A DNA stretch of 58,356 bases from an uncultured Sphingosinicella sp. (GTDB taxonomy: Bacteria; Pseudomonadota; Alphaproteobacteria; Sphingomonadales; Sphingomonadaceae), in NCBI RefSeq assembly GCF_902806315.1, contig NZ_CADCWD010000061.1, positions 1-58,356 on the forward strand. Reading direction: 5' to 3'. Positions 10,662 to 18,165 of this stretch are shown here, piece by piece. Numbering within the stretch: position 1 is the first letter of the stretch; each line of letters begins with the position of its first letter. The translations under genes and the position numbers were made by a program. The notes beneath the pieces are model-generated. The model saw only the letters and a list, made by a program, of their open reading frames with translations, was not told where the DNA came from and made no database searches.

Positions 10662-11531
10662 ATGCGCCGTTATTTGTCTCCTTTCCTGCTGATGCTTGCG
10701 GCCGCCTGCTCGCCGCTCAAGACGTTCAACACGCTGGTTCCCAAGGATCCGGGCGTCAGCCGGGTCGCGAAGGACCAGGCGTTCCGCCCCGGCCCGCGCG
10801 GGGCGCTCGATATTTACGCGCCCAGGAAAGCGCAGCCGGGCGCCCGGTTGCCCATCATCGTCTTCTTCTACGGCGGATCGTGGACGTCGGGGGACAAGGA
10901 TGGCTATGCGTTCGTCGGCCGGGCCTTGGCGGCACGCGGGTTCGTGGTGGCCATCCCGGATTACCGCCTGGTGCCGGAGGTCCGATTCCCGGGCTTTCTG
11001 GAGGACGGAGCCGCCGCGGTGCGGTGGGTGCGCGCCAATGCGAGCCGCTTCGGGGGCGATCCGGACCGCATCGTCATCGCCGGTCACTCCGCGGGCGCTT
11101 ACAATGCCGCGATGCTGAGCCTCGACCCGCAATGGCTCGGCGCCGACCGGGCGGCAGTGAAGGGGTTTGCCGGATTGGCGGGGCCATACGACTTCCTGCC
11201 CTTCGACAGCCCGGTGACCCGCGCGGCCTTCGGCCAGGCTCCCGATCCGCAGGCGACGCAGCCGGTCCGGCTCGCCAGCCCGGGAGACCCGCCGTCGCTG
11301 CTGCTGGTCGCCGGTGACGATACTTTGGTATACCCGCGCAACAGCGCCCGCCTTGCTGAAGCGCTGCGCGCCGCGGGAGTGCCCGTCGAGGTGCGCAGCT
11401 ATGACGGGATCGGCCATGTCGGCATCCTTACCGCGCTGTCGCGACCGCTCCGGGGCAAGGCTACGGTGCTACGCGACCTGGCCGATTTCGCCGCGCGCGC
11501 GGCTTCGCAACAGGCCCCACAAGTCCGCTGA
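10662..11531 (+). CDS. Alpha/beta-hydrolase esterase, probable lipoprotein
   Basis: 289-residue carboxylesterase of the hormone-sensitive-lipase/BD-FAE type. The signal sequence ends in LAAAC (Cys16), a lipobox-like site, so it is probably lipid-anchored. Oxyanion loop FFYGGSW (68-74), nucleophile Ser143 in AGHSAGAY, acid in VAGDDTL and the catalytic His in GIGHVG complete the triad. The long upstream frame is noise; ATG 10662 directly precedes the signal peptide. A broken copy of its 3' third lies at 12203-12419 as part of a segmental duplication. Substrate unknown. Confidence 0.85.
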   Translation: MRRYLSPFLLMLAAACSPLKTFNTLVPKDPGVSRVAKDQAFRPGPRGALDIYAPRKAQPGARLPIIVFFYGGSWTSGDKDGYAFVGRALAARGFVVAIPDYRLVPEVRFPGFLEDGAAAVRWVRANASRFGGDPDRIVIAGHSAGAYNAAMLSLDPQWLGADRAAVKGFAGLAGPYDFLPFDSPVTRAAFGQAPDPQATQPVRLASPGDPPSLLLVAGDDTLVYPRNSARLAEALRAAGVPVEVRSYDGIGHVGILTALSRPLRGKATVLRDLADFAARAASQQAPQVR

Positions 11532-11755
11532 TTCGCGGTTGCAGCTGAGAAGGCGATTACATTCGTCGGCGCCAAAAGTGCCTTCGTCGCCCCACTAAAC
11601 TGTTTGCAGAGCCGGACGATACGGCGGTCGAACAGCGCAGGCATCCGCGAATCCGGTTCGCTATCCAAAATCAGCGGCGCAGGGCTTGGGGTCGTTCATC
11701 ATCCCTCGATCCACGGTCCTGCGTCGCACCTGCATCATCCATAAGGAAGATAGAC

Positions 11756-12073
11756 ATGTTCGTTCGCACTCTCTCCGCAGCAGCCGCCTCGGCGCTCCTG
11801 CTTGCGACGCCGGCTCTCGCCCAGACCGAGACAATGACGGTCGAAGTGCGCACCGCCGACCTCAACCTCGCCTCCGTAGCCGGACAAGCACAGCTCCAGC
11901 GCCGCATTTCCGCGGCCGCCGGACAAATCTGCGGGGCTGCCCCCCGTTCGCTGGACATGCTTGCCGCTCACACATCGTGCCGGAGCGAAGTGCTGGGCGA
12001 CGCCGCCCAAAAGATCGCAGCATTGAAGGCGCAGGGTGGCACGGCGGTGCAGGTCGCCAGCGCCGCTCGTTAA
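11756..12073 (+). CDS. UrcA-family secreted protein, copy 1
   Basis: 105-residue exported protein with a cleavable signal peptide (cut after ATPALAQ, about residue 22) and the UrcA-type body: two conserved Cys (in GQICG and SCRSEV) and an Ala-rich end VQVASAAR. UrcA proteins are small periplasmic proteins of sphingomonads and caulobacters with unknown function. It is the paralogue of the gene at 12645, of identical length. AAGGAAG precedes the ATG. It is followed by its own hairpin terminator, so it is monocistronic. Confidence 0.85.
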   Translation: MFVRTLSAAAASALLLATPALAQTETMTVEVRTADLNLASVAGQAQLQRRISAAAGQICGAAPRSLDMLAAHTSCRSEVLGDAAQKIAALKAQGGTAVQVASAAR

Positions 12074-12091
12074 GCCTACCCGCTGTTTCCG

Positions 12092-12127
12092 AAGAGCTCG
12101 CCCGGCAATCGGCCGGCGAGCTCTTTG
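12092..12127 (+). terminator. Rho-independent terminator after urcA-1
   Basis: Stem AAGAGCTCGCC/GGCGAGCTCTT with one bulge, followed by T. The same GAGCTC hairpin follows urcA-2. Confidence 0.75.
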
Positions 12128-12180
12128 TGCATATGTGACAAACGCCCGACCGTCTGCTCCTTGCCATGGAAGCGCGCAGT
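12125..12180 (-). pseudogene. Vestige of the LytTR-regulator gene 3' end
   Basis: Read on the minus strand this stretch and the terminator encode EQTVGRLSHMHKELAGR, against EQKVGRLYLHNAKELAGR at the end of the intact LytTR regulator (12995-13741). Only the last 20-30 codons survive and no upstream part exists, so this is a truncated leftover of the segmental duplication. Confidence 0.65.
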
Positions 12181-12202
12181 GCTCCGCCTCCGCAAGTCGG
12201 AG

Positions 12203-12419
12203 GCGCTTGTCAGCCCGGCACCCACGTCACTGCTGCTGGTCGCCAAGCAGGGGTACGATTGTTTCCCGCGCGACATGCGGCTCGCGCAAGCCCCTTGGCG
12301 CCGCTCGGATCCCCTGAGGGGCGGACCTATGACGGGATCGCCGCATCTGGGTTTCCTGACGCGGTGCGCGACTCGCTCATTTCCTGCCGCGCTTTCGTAG
12401 GCCGTCGTACAGCCGGGTG
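12203..12419 (+). pseudogene. Vestige of the esterase 3' end
   Basis: Diverged copy of the esterase C-terminal part. The clearest piece translates to SLLLVAKQGYDCFPRDMRLA, against SLLLVAGDDTLVYPRNSARLA in the intact gene, followed by the shared CTATGACGGGATCG and the shared TGATTCGC at the stop. About 40 bp are deleted and the frame is broken. It directly follows the LytTR vestige, which marks the duplication junction at about 12180-12203. Confidence 0.65.
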
Positions 12420-12644
12420 ATTCGCACTCGCAAGCGGATACCGCCGCTACGTTCGTCCCCCACGGAAATGCCTTGGTCGCGCCGCTGCATCGTTGGCCGA
12501 CCAGGCAAGGCCGTCGTCGATCACCACGCGCATCCTCGAGAGCAGTCACCTAGCCAAGGATCAGCGGCGCAGGTTCGGGTCGTTCATCATCCCTCGATCG
12601 ACGCCCCTGCTTCGCACCCACATCGATCCATGAGGAAGGTGAAA

Positions 12645-12962
12645 ATGTTCACTCGCATTCTTTCAGCAGCCGCCGCTTCCGCGCTCCTGCTCGCGACGCC
12701 GGCCTTCGCGCAAACTGAGGCCATGACTGTGAAGGTACGCACCGGCGACCTCGACCTCGGCTCCGCAGCTGGCGAGGAGCAGCTGCAGCGCCGCATCCGA
12801 AACGCTGTCGGCCAAATCTGCGGGAAAAGTACCTTCCCGGCAAATTTGGAGACCCCTTACCGGTCGTGCCGGAGCGAAGTGCTGGGCGACGCCGCGCAAC
12901 AGATCGCAGCACTGAAGGCGCTGGGCGGCACGCCGGTGCAGGTCGCCAGCGCGGCTCGCTGA
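12645..12962 (+). CDS. UrcA-family secreted protein, copy 2
   Basis: 105-residue paralogue of the protein at 11756: signal peptide of the same sequence type, mature part with GQICG and SCRSEVLGDAAQQIAALK, and an identical VQVASAAR end. The longer frame upstream (from 12417) covers the esterase vestige and is rejected; ATG 12645 aligns with copy 1 and has GAGGAAGG upstream. Differences are concentrated in the mature domain between the two Cys. It converges with the LytTR regulator gene and shares its terminator with that gene's last codons. Function unknown. Confidence 0.85.
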   Translation: MFTRILSAAAASALLLATPAFAQTEAMTVKVRTGDLDLGSAAGEEQLQRRIRNAVGQICGKSTFPANLETPYRSCRSEVLGDAAQQIAALKALGGTPVQVASAAR

Positions 12963-12978
12963 ATCAACCCGTTTTAGC

Positions 12979-13016
12979 AAAGAGCTCGCTTGGCCTAGCG
13001 CCCGGCGAGCTCTTTT
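12979..13016 (+). terminator. Terminator after urcA-2, overlapping the LytTR gene end
   Basis: Perfect 11-bp arms AAAGAGCTCGC and GCGAGCTCTTT, then T. The right arm is also the last codons (KELAGR) of the opposite LytTR regulator gene. Confidence 0.75.
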
Positions 13017-13741
13017 GCATTGTGGAGGTAGAGCCGTCCGACCTTCTGCTCCTCGCCGTCGGGGAAGCCGGCGTACCAGCGGCCGCTCTCATCGCGGCGG
13101 AGGCCCGTCACGAAATCGCGGCGCACGATCGCCGAGCGGTGGATGCGCACGAAGCGAGCCGGGTCCAGCTCTTCCTCGAGCTTGCCGATCGTGTGGTTGA
13201 TGAGCCAGCTGCGCGGCCCCGCATGGAGGCGCATATAATCGCGTTCGGCGGTGATCCGATCGACGCTGGACGCCGCCAGGCGGACAAGGCCGCTCGATTG
13301 CGAGACCCAGAACTCCTCGATGAAACGGGGCTGCTCGGGCTTCGGCACGTCCGCGGTGCGGCGATCGAGGCGCTCGCGGGCGCGTTCGAGGGCGCGGACG
13401 AGGCGCTCCGGAGTGACCGGCTTCATCAGATAGTCGACGGCTTCGATGTCGAAGGCGGCGACGGCAAAGGTGTCGAAGGCGGTCACGAAGATGACCAGCG
13501 GCGGCTTCTCGGTGCGGCCGAGTGCCCGCGCAACGTCCATGCCGTCCATGCCGGGCATCGCAATGTCGAGCAGCACCGCATCGGGGGCGACACCCTCGAC
13601 CATCCGGAGCGCCCCCTCCCCGTCCGACGCCGTGCCGACCAATGTCGCATCATTGCAGCGGGTAAGCAGCACCTGGAGGCGCTCCACGGCGAGCGGCTCA
13701 TCATCGACGACGAGCAGACGCAGCGGCTGAGCCTCAGCCAT
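12995..13741 (-). CDS. LytTR-family response regulator
   Basis: 248-residue response regulator of the LytR/AlgR type. Receiver domain residues about 7-125: acidic pocket VVDDEP, phosphoacceptor Asp59 in LLDIAMPG, Thr in FVTAF and Lys in LMKPV. A linker is followed by the LytTR DNA-binding domain (about 145-245) with RITAERDYMRLH and FVRIHRSAIV. It overlaps the sensor-kinase gene by 8 bp, so the two form one operon and presumably one signalling pair. Targets unknown; the neighbouring urcA genes are candidates only by proximity. Confidence 0.92.
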   Translation of the reverse strand: MAEAQPLRLLVVDDEPLAVERLQVLLTRCNDATLVGTASDGEGALRMVEGVAPDAVLLDIAMPGMDGMDVARALGRTEKPPLVIFVTAFDTFAVAAFDIEAVDYLMKPVTPERLVRALERARERLDRRTADVPKPEQPRFIEEFWVSQSSGLVRLAASSVDRITAERDYMRLHAGPRSWLINHTIGKLEEELDPARFVRIHRSAIVRRDFVTGLRRDESGRWYAGFPDGEEQKVGRLYLHNAKELAGR

Positions 13742-14924
13742 TTCGCACCAGCGGCATGGTCAGCGTCACCCTGAATCCCCCCTCTTGCGTTGATCCGTAG
13801 CGGCACGAGGCGGCATCGCCAAACCGGGCGAGCAGCCGATCGCGGACATTGGCGAGCCCGACTCCGGTGCCGTGCAGCGGCTCGCTCCGATCGCCGGCGC
13901 CGTCGTCGTTTTCGACGGTCAGTATCAACCGCCCCTCCTCCTCGCGGGCGCCGATCCCCAGCGTCACCACGGACTTGGCGCGAGCCACGCCATATTTGAT
14001 CGCATTCTCGATAAGCGGCTGGAGCAGCAGCGCCGGCACCCGCGCGCTCCGCAGCTCGTCGGAGATATTCGTCTCGACGTTCAGCCGGTTGGGGAAGCGC
14101 GCCTTTTCGATGTCGAGGTAGAGCATCTGGAACTTGATCTCCTCGGCCAAAGTCACGTCCGCCGTGGGATCGATTGCGAGCGTCGAGCGGAAGAAGTTGG
14201 AGAGCCCCAGGATCATTCGCTCCGCCTCCTCCTCCCGCCTGGTCATGATCAGTGAGGACAGGCTGTTCAGCGTGTTGAACAGGAAGTGCGGATTGACCTG
14301 ATAGCGCAGCGCGCGGAGCTGAGACGCTTGCGCTGCCCGCTCGAATTCGGAGGCGCGCCGCTCCGCCTTTCGCAGTTGGTTGCCCGCGCTCATCGCGACG
14401 TAAAAAGATGCCCAGGCGGCGAAGAAGAAATACCAGGTGACCGCGCCGTCGGCGATGGTGCGCGGCGCTTCTCGCATGAGGAGCTGACGTGCATCCACCT
14501 GGACCGCTCGCTGACCTTGCGCGAGGGTCTTCTGCAATTCTTCCGCGGTCAACGGAGCCTGCGAGCGTTGCACCACCACGGTGCGCTGAACCAGCGGCTC
14601 GTAAACCAGGAACGCATTATAGTTGAACGCGGAATAAAGCAGTGCGGCCGGGACCCCGGCGATCGCCGCAACCGTGATCATCCGGGACAGATTGGCGCGG
14701 TCGGCGAACAGACGCAGCGCGAAATACATCATGAAAGTGAGCGCGACGCCGACAAGGATGCCGGCGGAGCGGCGGAGCAGGATTTCGTTGATGCCCTGAC
14801 CGATCACCACGGCGCGCAGCATCACCGTCGCGAAATAGAAGAACCAGAAGCCGAGGATCGACTTGATCGCGAGCGGAAGGTCCGCGAACCGGCCCTGCGG
14901 CCGCGGCAAGGTGAGGGATGCCAT
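13734..14924 (-). CDS. LytS/YehU-type sensor histidine kinase
   Basis: 396-residue membrane kinase of the His_kinase (LytS) family. The N-terminal part has about four membrane segments (near 22-42, 52-72, 82-102 and 160-180). The phosphoacceptor His213 lies in YQVNPHFLFNTLNSL; the HATPase region (about 290-385) has LLLQPLIENAIKYG (N box) and GTGVGLANVRDRL (G box). Sphingomonad kinases of this type usually lack a large periplasmic sensor; the loop between segments 3 and 4 is about 55 residues here. Translationally coupled to the regulator downstream. Confidence 0.9.
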   Translation of the reverse strand: MASLTLPRPQGRFADLPLAIKSILGFWFFYFATVMLRAVVIGQGINEILLRRSAGILVGVALTFMMYFALRLFADRANLSRMITVAAIAGVPAALLYSAFNYNAFLVYEPLVQRTVVVQRSQAPLTAEELQKTLAQGQRAVQVDARQLLMREAPRTIADGAVTWYFFFAAWASFYVAMSAGNQLRKAERRASEFERAAQASQLRALRYQVNPHFLFNTLNSLSSLIMTRREEEAERMILGLSNFFRSTLAIDPTADVTLAEEIKFQMLYLDIEKARFPNRLNVETNISDELRSARVPALLLQPLIENAIKYGVARAKSVVTLGIGAREEEGRLILTVENDDGAGDRSEPLHGTGVGLANVRDRLLARFGDAASCRYGSTQEGGFRVTLTMPLVRNG

Positions 14925-15022
14925 GCGCCTGTCTTAGCGGGTCGATGCTGCCATCCGCCAAGCAAAGCTGCGCTTTGCAGAAAAATAGCGGCGCTTGGTC
15001 GAAAGCGCATCCCACCAGACCC

Positions 15023-15047
15023 GGAACGGCGCCGCGAGCGGCACGTT
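15023..15047 (+). promoter_or_regulatory. EcfG-type general-stress promoter (perfect match)
   Basis: GGAAC-N16-CGTT, exact match to the alphaproteobacterial general-stress sigma factor promoter. It ends 29 bp before the ATG of the small acidic protein gene. Confidence 0.7.
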
Positions 15048-15076
15048 GCCACCGGCATAATCAGGAGAACGCGCCG

Positions 15077-15295
15077 ATGGCCGAGAACAAGGACCAGCTC
15101 GTCGACGAGCAGACGATGGAGAAGATGTCCGTCGCACCGCCCGACCCGGAGACCGAGGCGAATAGCGGCTCTGACGCGGCCGGCTCGGGCAAGCCCGCCG
15201 ACCAGCAGAGGGAAACCGACACCATCCCACAGGACGCTTCCGACGCGGAATCCGGGGTGGCCGATCAGGACCCGCTCTCCGCCCATCCGAGCTGA
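15077..15295 (+). CDS. Small acidic hydrophilic protein (72 aa)
   Basis: 72 residues starting MAENKDQLVDEQ, very rich in Asp, Glu, Gln, Ser and Pro, without hydrophobic stretches; probably disordered. AGGAG lies 9 bases before the ATG, and a perfect EcfG-type promoter lies just upstream, so it is probably a general-stress-response gene. The longer frame from 14918 is rejected because it crosses the promoter. No family recognised. Confidence 0.75.
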   Translation: MAENKDQLVDEQTMEKMSVAPPDPETEANSGSDAAGSGKPADQQRETDTIPQDASDAESGVADQDPLSAHPS

Positions 15296-15310
15296 TCGCT
15301 TTCAGATTTC

Positions 15311-15344
15311 TGTGGATAAGCCGCTTTCTGTGGATAAGCGGCTT
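15311..15344. promoter_or_regulatory. Two consensus DnaA boxes within a hairpin
   Basis: TGTGGATAA occurs at 15311-15319 and 15329-15337, each the reverse complement of the consensus DnaA box TTATCCACA. They overlap a perfect inverted repeat AAGCCGCTT/AAGCGGCTT (15318-15344, 9-base loop), which could also end the preceding gene. The rest of the 267-bp gap to 15562 is fairly AT-rich around 15430 and holds nothing else recognised. Confidence 0.4.
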
Positions 15345-15562
15345 GCCAGCATGGGGAGCCGCGGATTCTGGCGCTTTTCGCCGACCGTCTGTTGCGTCCA
15401 TGCGACACCGCAGCCTCGGCCGGGCGCAAACATCGTTAAAATATGTTGCGGCCCAACCGTTTCTCTGATTCTCTTCATGAACGGGGAGCGAGGTTCTGGT
15501 TAAGCGCTTGGAAAGTGAATCAGGCGCATGATCCTTGCTAGCGTAAGGTAGGGAGTGGGATC

Positions 15563-16111
15563 ATGGCGACGAATACGAGGCCGGCCGACGGAGCGCTGAC
15601 CATCGCCGAAATCAAGGAATTCGCGAGCTTCTCCAAGGCGACGCAGCGTTACATCCGCCGCTCGCTCGACGTCGGCCTCGGCCGCCGCGACGCGATCAAG
15701 CGCTGGTCGCGCGACGTTGCCGAAGCCGCCAGCATCCGCGCCCAATCGCGCGTGTATCAGCGCCTCGATCATATCCGCGACTATGTGCCGGACGATAGCG
15801 GCCTGGAGGCGATGGAGCCCCTGATGGGCCCGCTCGTCACCATGACCGCGTTCGACCTCGGTCAGGACCGGCTTCCTGACTTCGCCGCTTACCGCTTCCT
15901 TTACGAGCGGCTGATCGGCGCTGCGGTGCGGCCGTGGCTTCCCGGCGCGTTCTGCGCCGCGGCCGCCCTTCCCCACCTTCACCCGGAAAAGCGCCGCGTG
16001 CTGCTGCAGTCGATCAGCGAAGCGGCTGCGACCGCTCCGGGCTGGTCGAACCGCGAGCCCGCCTTCTACCCGGAATGGGTCGAGAAGGTGGACATCACCG
16101 TCGCCGGCTAA
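15563..16111 (+). CDS. Conserved hypothetical protein (182 aa)
   Basis: A 182-residue soluble protein, predicted mostly helical, without signal peptide or membrane segments. The N-terminal part (EIKEFASFSKATQRYIRRSL) is basic. No domain is recognised with confidence. The ATG at 15563 follows GGGAGTGGGATC. It is flanked by the DnaA-box hairpin on the left and converges with a methyltransferase gene on the right. Codon use is typical of the window, so it is a real gene. Confidence 0.75.
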   Translation: MATNTRPADGALTIAEIKEFASFSKATQRYIRRSLDVGLGRRDAIKRWSRDVAEAASIRAQSRVYQRLDHIRDYVPDDSGLEAMEPLMGPLVTMTAFDLGQDRLPDFAAYRFLYERLIGAAVRPWLPGAFCAAAALPHLHPEKRRVLLQSISEAAATAPGWSNREPAFYPEWVEKVDITVAG

Positions 16112-16144
16112 GCCATCTACGGGCCGTCACCTCCGGGTGACGGC

Positions 16145-17080
16145 TCAAGCCTTTTCGATCACCGCGCCCACCGCCGCGATCCGCTCCACAGCCGCATAGG
16201 GCGGCTTCTCAAGCTCCTCCCCGAATACGTCCGGATCGAGTTCACGATAGCGCAAGCTGCAGCCCAGCGCCGGCAGCGCGCTTTCCAGTTCCTCCTGCAA
16301 CGCGTCCCGCCCCCCGACGATCGCCACGCCCGTATAAAGCAGCATGCGCCCACCGGGCTCCAGCCGCCGGGCAGAAGCGAGGCTCCATTCGAGCGACAGG
16401 GCTGCGCCGTGCATGTCGCCACCATCGCGATAGGTACGGTCGCTTTCATCGATCATGTAAGGCGGGTTCGCGATCACGAGATCGACTGCCCCCGCGGCGG
16501 CGTCGAGCCCCTCGCCCTCGATCAGTTCGACATCCACACCCGCATGACGCGCGTTGACGCCGGCTATTCCTAGGGCTTTCGGGTTGGTGTCGATCAGGCT
16601 GATCCGGGCTCCCGCTATCAGGGGCGCTGTCATGATGCCGCCCACACCCGCGCCGGCGCCGATGTCCACCAGCCGCCGCACCGCGCGCCCACCGACAAGC
16701 TCCGAACGAACGAAGTCGACGAAGCGGTAGGTGTCGGGGCCGAAGAAGACCGCGTCTTCCGCCGTGGTCGGATAGGCCGAATGAAGGAACAGCCCGCCAT
16801 GGATGCTGGAAACGCGCACGCCGCTCTTCAGCAGATCGCCCTGGCGGCGGAGCAGGCCGGAACGCTCGAGCAGGGCGAGCAGACTCTGTGGGAGAAGGTC
16901 GTGGGCAAACGGCAGGTTCCACCCGAACACGCCGCGAAGGTCCTTTGCCTCGCCGATCCCGGATCGGCCGATCACTCGCTTATGCGTTGCCGGCGTCGGC
17001 GTCACAAACGCGTATCCCTGCTCCTTCAACGCCGCAAGCAGCTCCACCAGCGCATCCGCGGCAACGTCATTCTCAACCAA
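16145..17080 (-). CDS. Class I SAM-dependent methyltransferase (NPPY type)
   Basis: 311-residue methyltransferase of the small-methyltransferase/HemK-like group. SAM motif I is LVDIGAGAGVGG, motif II region ARISLIDTN, and motif IV is LVIANPPYM, which in this group indicates methylation of an amide or exocyclic amino nitrogen (protein Gln, adenine or guanine). The start is a TTG at 17080 with GGAGG seven bases upstream; the longer frame would run into the divergent OsmC gene. An N-terminal helical domain (1-110) may bind the substrate. RNA or protein substrate unknown. Confidence 0.8.
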   Translation of the reverse strand: MVENDVAADALVELLAALKEQGYAFVTPTPATHKRVIGRSGIGEAKDLRGVFGWNLPFAHDLLPQSLLALLERSGLLRRQGDLLKSGVRVSSIHGGLFLHSAYPTTAEDAVFFGPDTYRFVDFVRSELVGGRAVRRLVDIGAGAGVGGIMTAPLIAGARISLIDTNPKALGIAGVNARHAGVDVELIEGEGLDAAAGAVDLVIANPPYMIDESDRTYRDGGDMHGAALSLEWSLASARRLEPGGRMLLYTGVAIVGGRDALQEELESALPALGCSLRYRELDPDVFGEELEKPPYAAVERIAAVGAVIEKA

Positions 17081-17177
17081 TCGGCACCCTCCTCGACAGT
17101 TGCAGGACCCGCCGATTGCACATCCATGCGCGCGTGACCATCTGCGGCTGCGAACAACCCCAACGAGGAGGAAGACC

Positions 17178-17609
17178 ATGTTCACCCGCAGCGGATCGGC
17201 GCGCTACGAAGGTTTCGGCAAGGAGGGCAAGGGCCGGGTCTCGACCCAGTCAGGCGTGCTTTCCGACCAGCCCTACAGCTTCAATACCCGCTTCGGCGAA
17301 GAGCCCGGCACCAATCCCGAGGAGCTGATCGCGGCGTCGCATGCGGCCTGCTTCACGATGGCGCTCTCGTTCGGCTTAGCGAAGGCGGGCTTCACCGACG
17401 GCACGCTCGAGACGACGGCCCGCGTGAAGCTCGAGCAGGACGGAGCGGGCTTCAAGGTGAGCCGGTCCGATCTGAAGCTGGAGGCCAGCGTGCCGGGCAT
17501 CGAGCCCGAGCGTTTTGCCGAGCTTGCCAAGGAAGCGGAAAAGAATTGCCCAATCTCGAAGCTGCTCAATGCCGAGATCACGCTCGAGCATCGGCTCGCC
17601 TCCGAGTAG
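17178..17609 (+). CDS. OsmC-family peroxiredoxin
   Basis: 143-residue OsmC/OhrA-superfamily protein that reduces organic hydroperoxides. The peroxidatic Cys59 is in SHAACFTMAL and the resolving Cys124 in KNCPISKLL; GTNPEELI is characteristic of the OsmC branch. GAGGAGG lies upstream of ATG 17178; the earlier frame is antisense to the methyltransferase and is rejected. It is divergent from that gene. An oxidative or osmotic stress role fits the many stress-type genes nearby. Confidence 0.92.
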   Translation: MFTRSGSARYEGFGKEGKGRVSTQSGVLSDQPYSFNTRFGEEPGTNPEELIAASHAACFTMALSFGLAKAGFTDGTLETTARVKLEQDGAGFKVSRSDLKLEASVPGIEPERFAELAKEAEKNCPISKLLNAEITLEHRLASE

Positions 17610-17653
17610 CCTCACCTGAACGAGGGGCTTCGGGCTTGTTGTTTTGGGTTCAT

Positions 17654-17679
17654 GCAACCCATGCAAGAGAGGCGGCGTT
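17654..17679 (+). promoter_or_regulatory. EcfG-like promoter (one mismatch)
   Basis: GCAAC-N17-CGTT, one base off the general-stress consensus, ending 34 bp before the ATG at 17714. Confidence 0.4.
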
Positions 17680-17713
17680 GTTACACCCGAGCAACCATTC
17701 AAAGGATAGGGGT

Positions 17714-18019
17714 ATGCGTAAATTCACTCTCGCTTTTGCCGCCGCCAGCCTGGCGATGCCGGTTGCAATGCCGGCTCCGGCATTTGCGAACCACAACGGC
17801 TATTATCACGGCAAGACCTGGCGCGATTCCCAGGGCCGCACCCGCTGCCGCCGCCGCAACGGCACCACCGGCCTGATCGTCGGCGGCGCTGCCGGCGCAC
17901 TTGCCGGCCGCGCGATCGACGGTGGCCAGAACCGCACGCTCGGCACCATTGCCGGTGCCGCCGCGGGCGCGCTCCTCGGCCGTGAAGTCGACAAAAGCCG
18001 CGGCTTCCGCTGCCGCTAA
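17714..18019 (+). CDS. Glycine-zipper outer-membrane-type protein
   Basis: 101 residues with a signal peptide (cut after APAFA, about residue 25) and a glycine-zipper 2TM segment: two near-repeats GLIVGGAAGALAGRAIDGG and GTIAGAAAGALLGREVD. Proteins of this kind (SlyB/YMGG-like) sit in the outer membrane or periplasm and are often stress-induced. ATG 17714 follows AAAGGATAGGGG. A one-mismatch EcfG promoter lies upstream and a hairpin directly after the stop. Exact function unknown. Confidence 0.8.
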   Translation: MRKFTLAFAAASLAMPVAMPAPAFANHNGYYHGKTWRDSQGRTRCRRRNGTTGLIVGGAAGALAGRAIDGGQNRTLGTIAGAAAGALLGREVDKSRGFRCR

Positions 18020-18025
18020 AGGATT

Positions 18026-18050
18026 CGGGCCAAAGTAACACTTTGGCCCG
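18026..18050 (+). terminator. Hairpin after the glycine-zipper gene
   Basis: 11-bp perfect stem CGGGCCAAAGT/ACTTTGGCCCG with a 3-base loop, 6 bp after the stop codon. There is no T tract, so termination is likely but not certain. Confidence 0.5.
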
Positions 18051-18124
18051 GATAGGACCCTCGCCTCCCGGTTATTGGAGGTCGGGCGGGCTGCCAGCTT
18101 AACATAGGGCAGCCAATTTCCTGG

Positions 18125-18157
18125 AAGGGCCGCGAACCATCGCGGCCCTTTCTCGTT
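18125..18157 (+). terminator. Rho-independent terminator
   Basis: 11-bp stem AAGGGCCGCGA/TCGCGGCCCTT with loop ACCA and a T/C-rich tail, just before the MBL hydrolase gene. It probably ends the upstream transcript. Confidence 0.65.
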
Positions 18158-18165
18158 GCGCTTCC

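Larger units (their letters stand above)
11258..13070. repeat. Diverged tandem segmental duplication around urcA (unit about 0.9 kb)
   Basis: Copy 1 runs from the 3' third of the esterase through urcA-1 to about 12180; copy 2 from about 12203 through urcA-2 into the 3' end of the LytTR regulator gene near 13070. Matching landmarks: CTGCTGGTCG at 11301 and 12233; CTATGACGGGATCG at 11399 and 12327; TGATTCGC at 11530 and 12418; TCAGCGGCGCAG at 11671 and 12561; urcA starts 11756 and 12645; the GAGCTC terminators; and CCGACC-TCTGCTCCT after them. Offsets of 889-932 bp agree apart from small deletions. Confidence 0.8.

Noticed and set aside
12417-12644. N-terminal extension of UrcA copy 2
   Set aside because: The stretch before ATG 12645 is the duplicated untranslated region and esterase vestige; copy 1 aligns from its own ATG.
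15296-15562. Chromosomal origin of replication
   Set aside because: Only two DnaA boxes, no AT-rich unwinding element of useful length and none of the usual origin neighbours (dnaA, dnaN, hemE, parAB).
16781-17137. Plus-strand open frame upstream of the OsmC gene as an N-terminal extension or extra gene
   Set aside because: Antisense of the methyltransferase, whose SAM and NPPY motifs are clear; the OsmC ATG at 17178 has its own Shine-Dalgarno.
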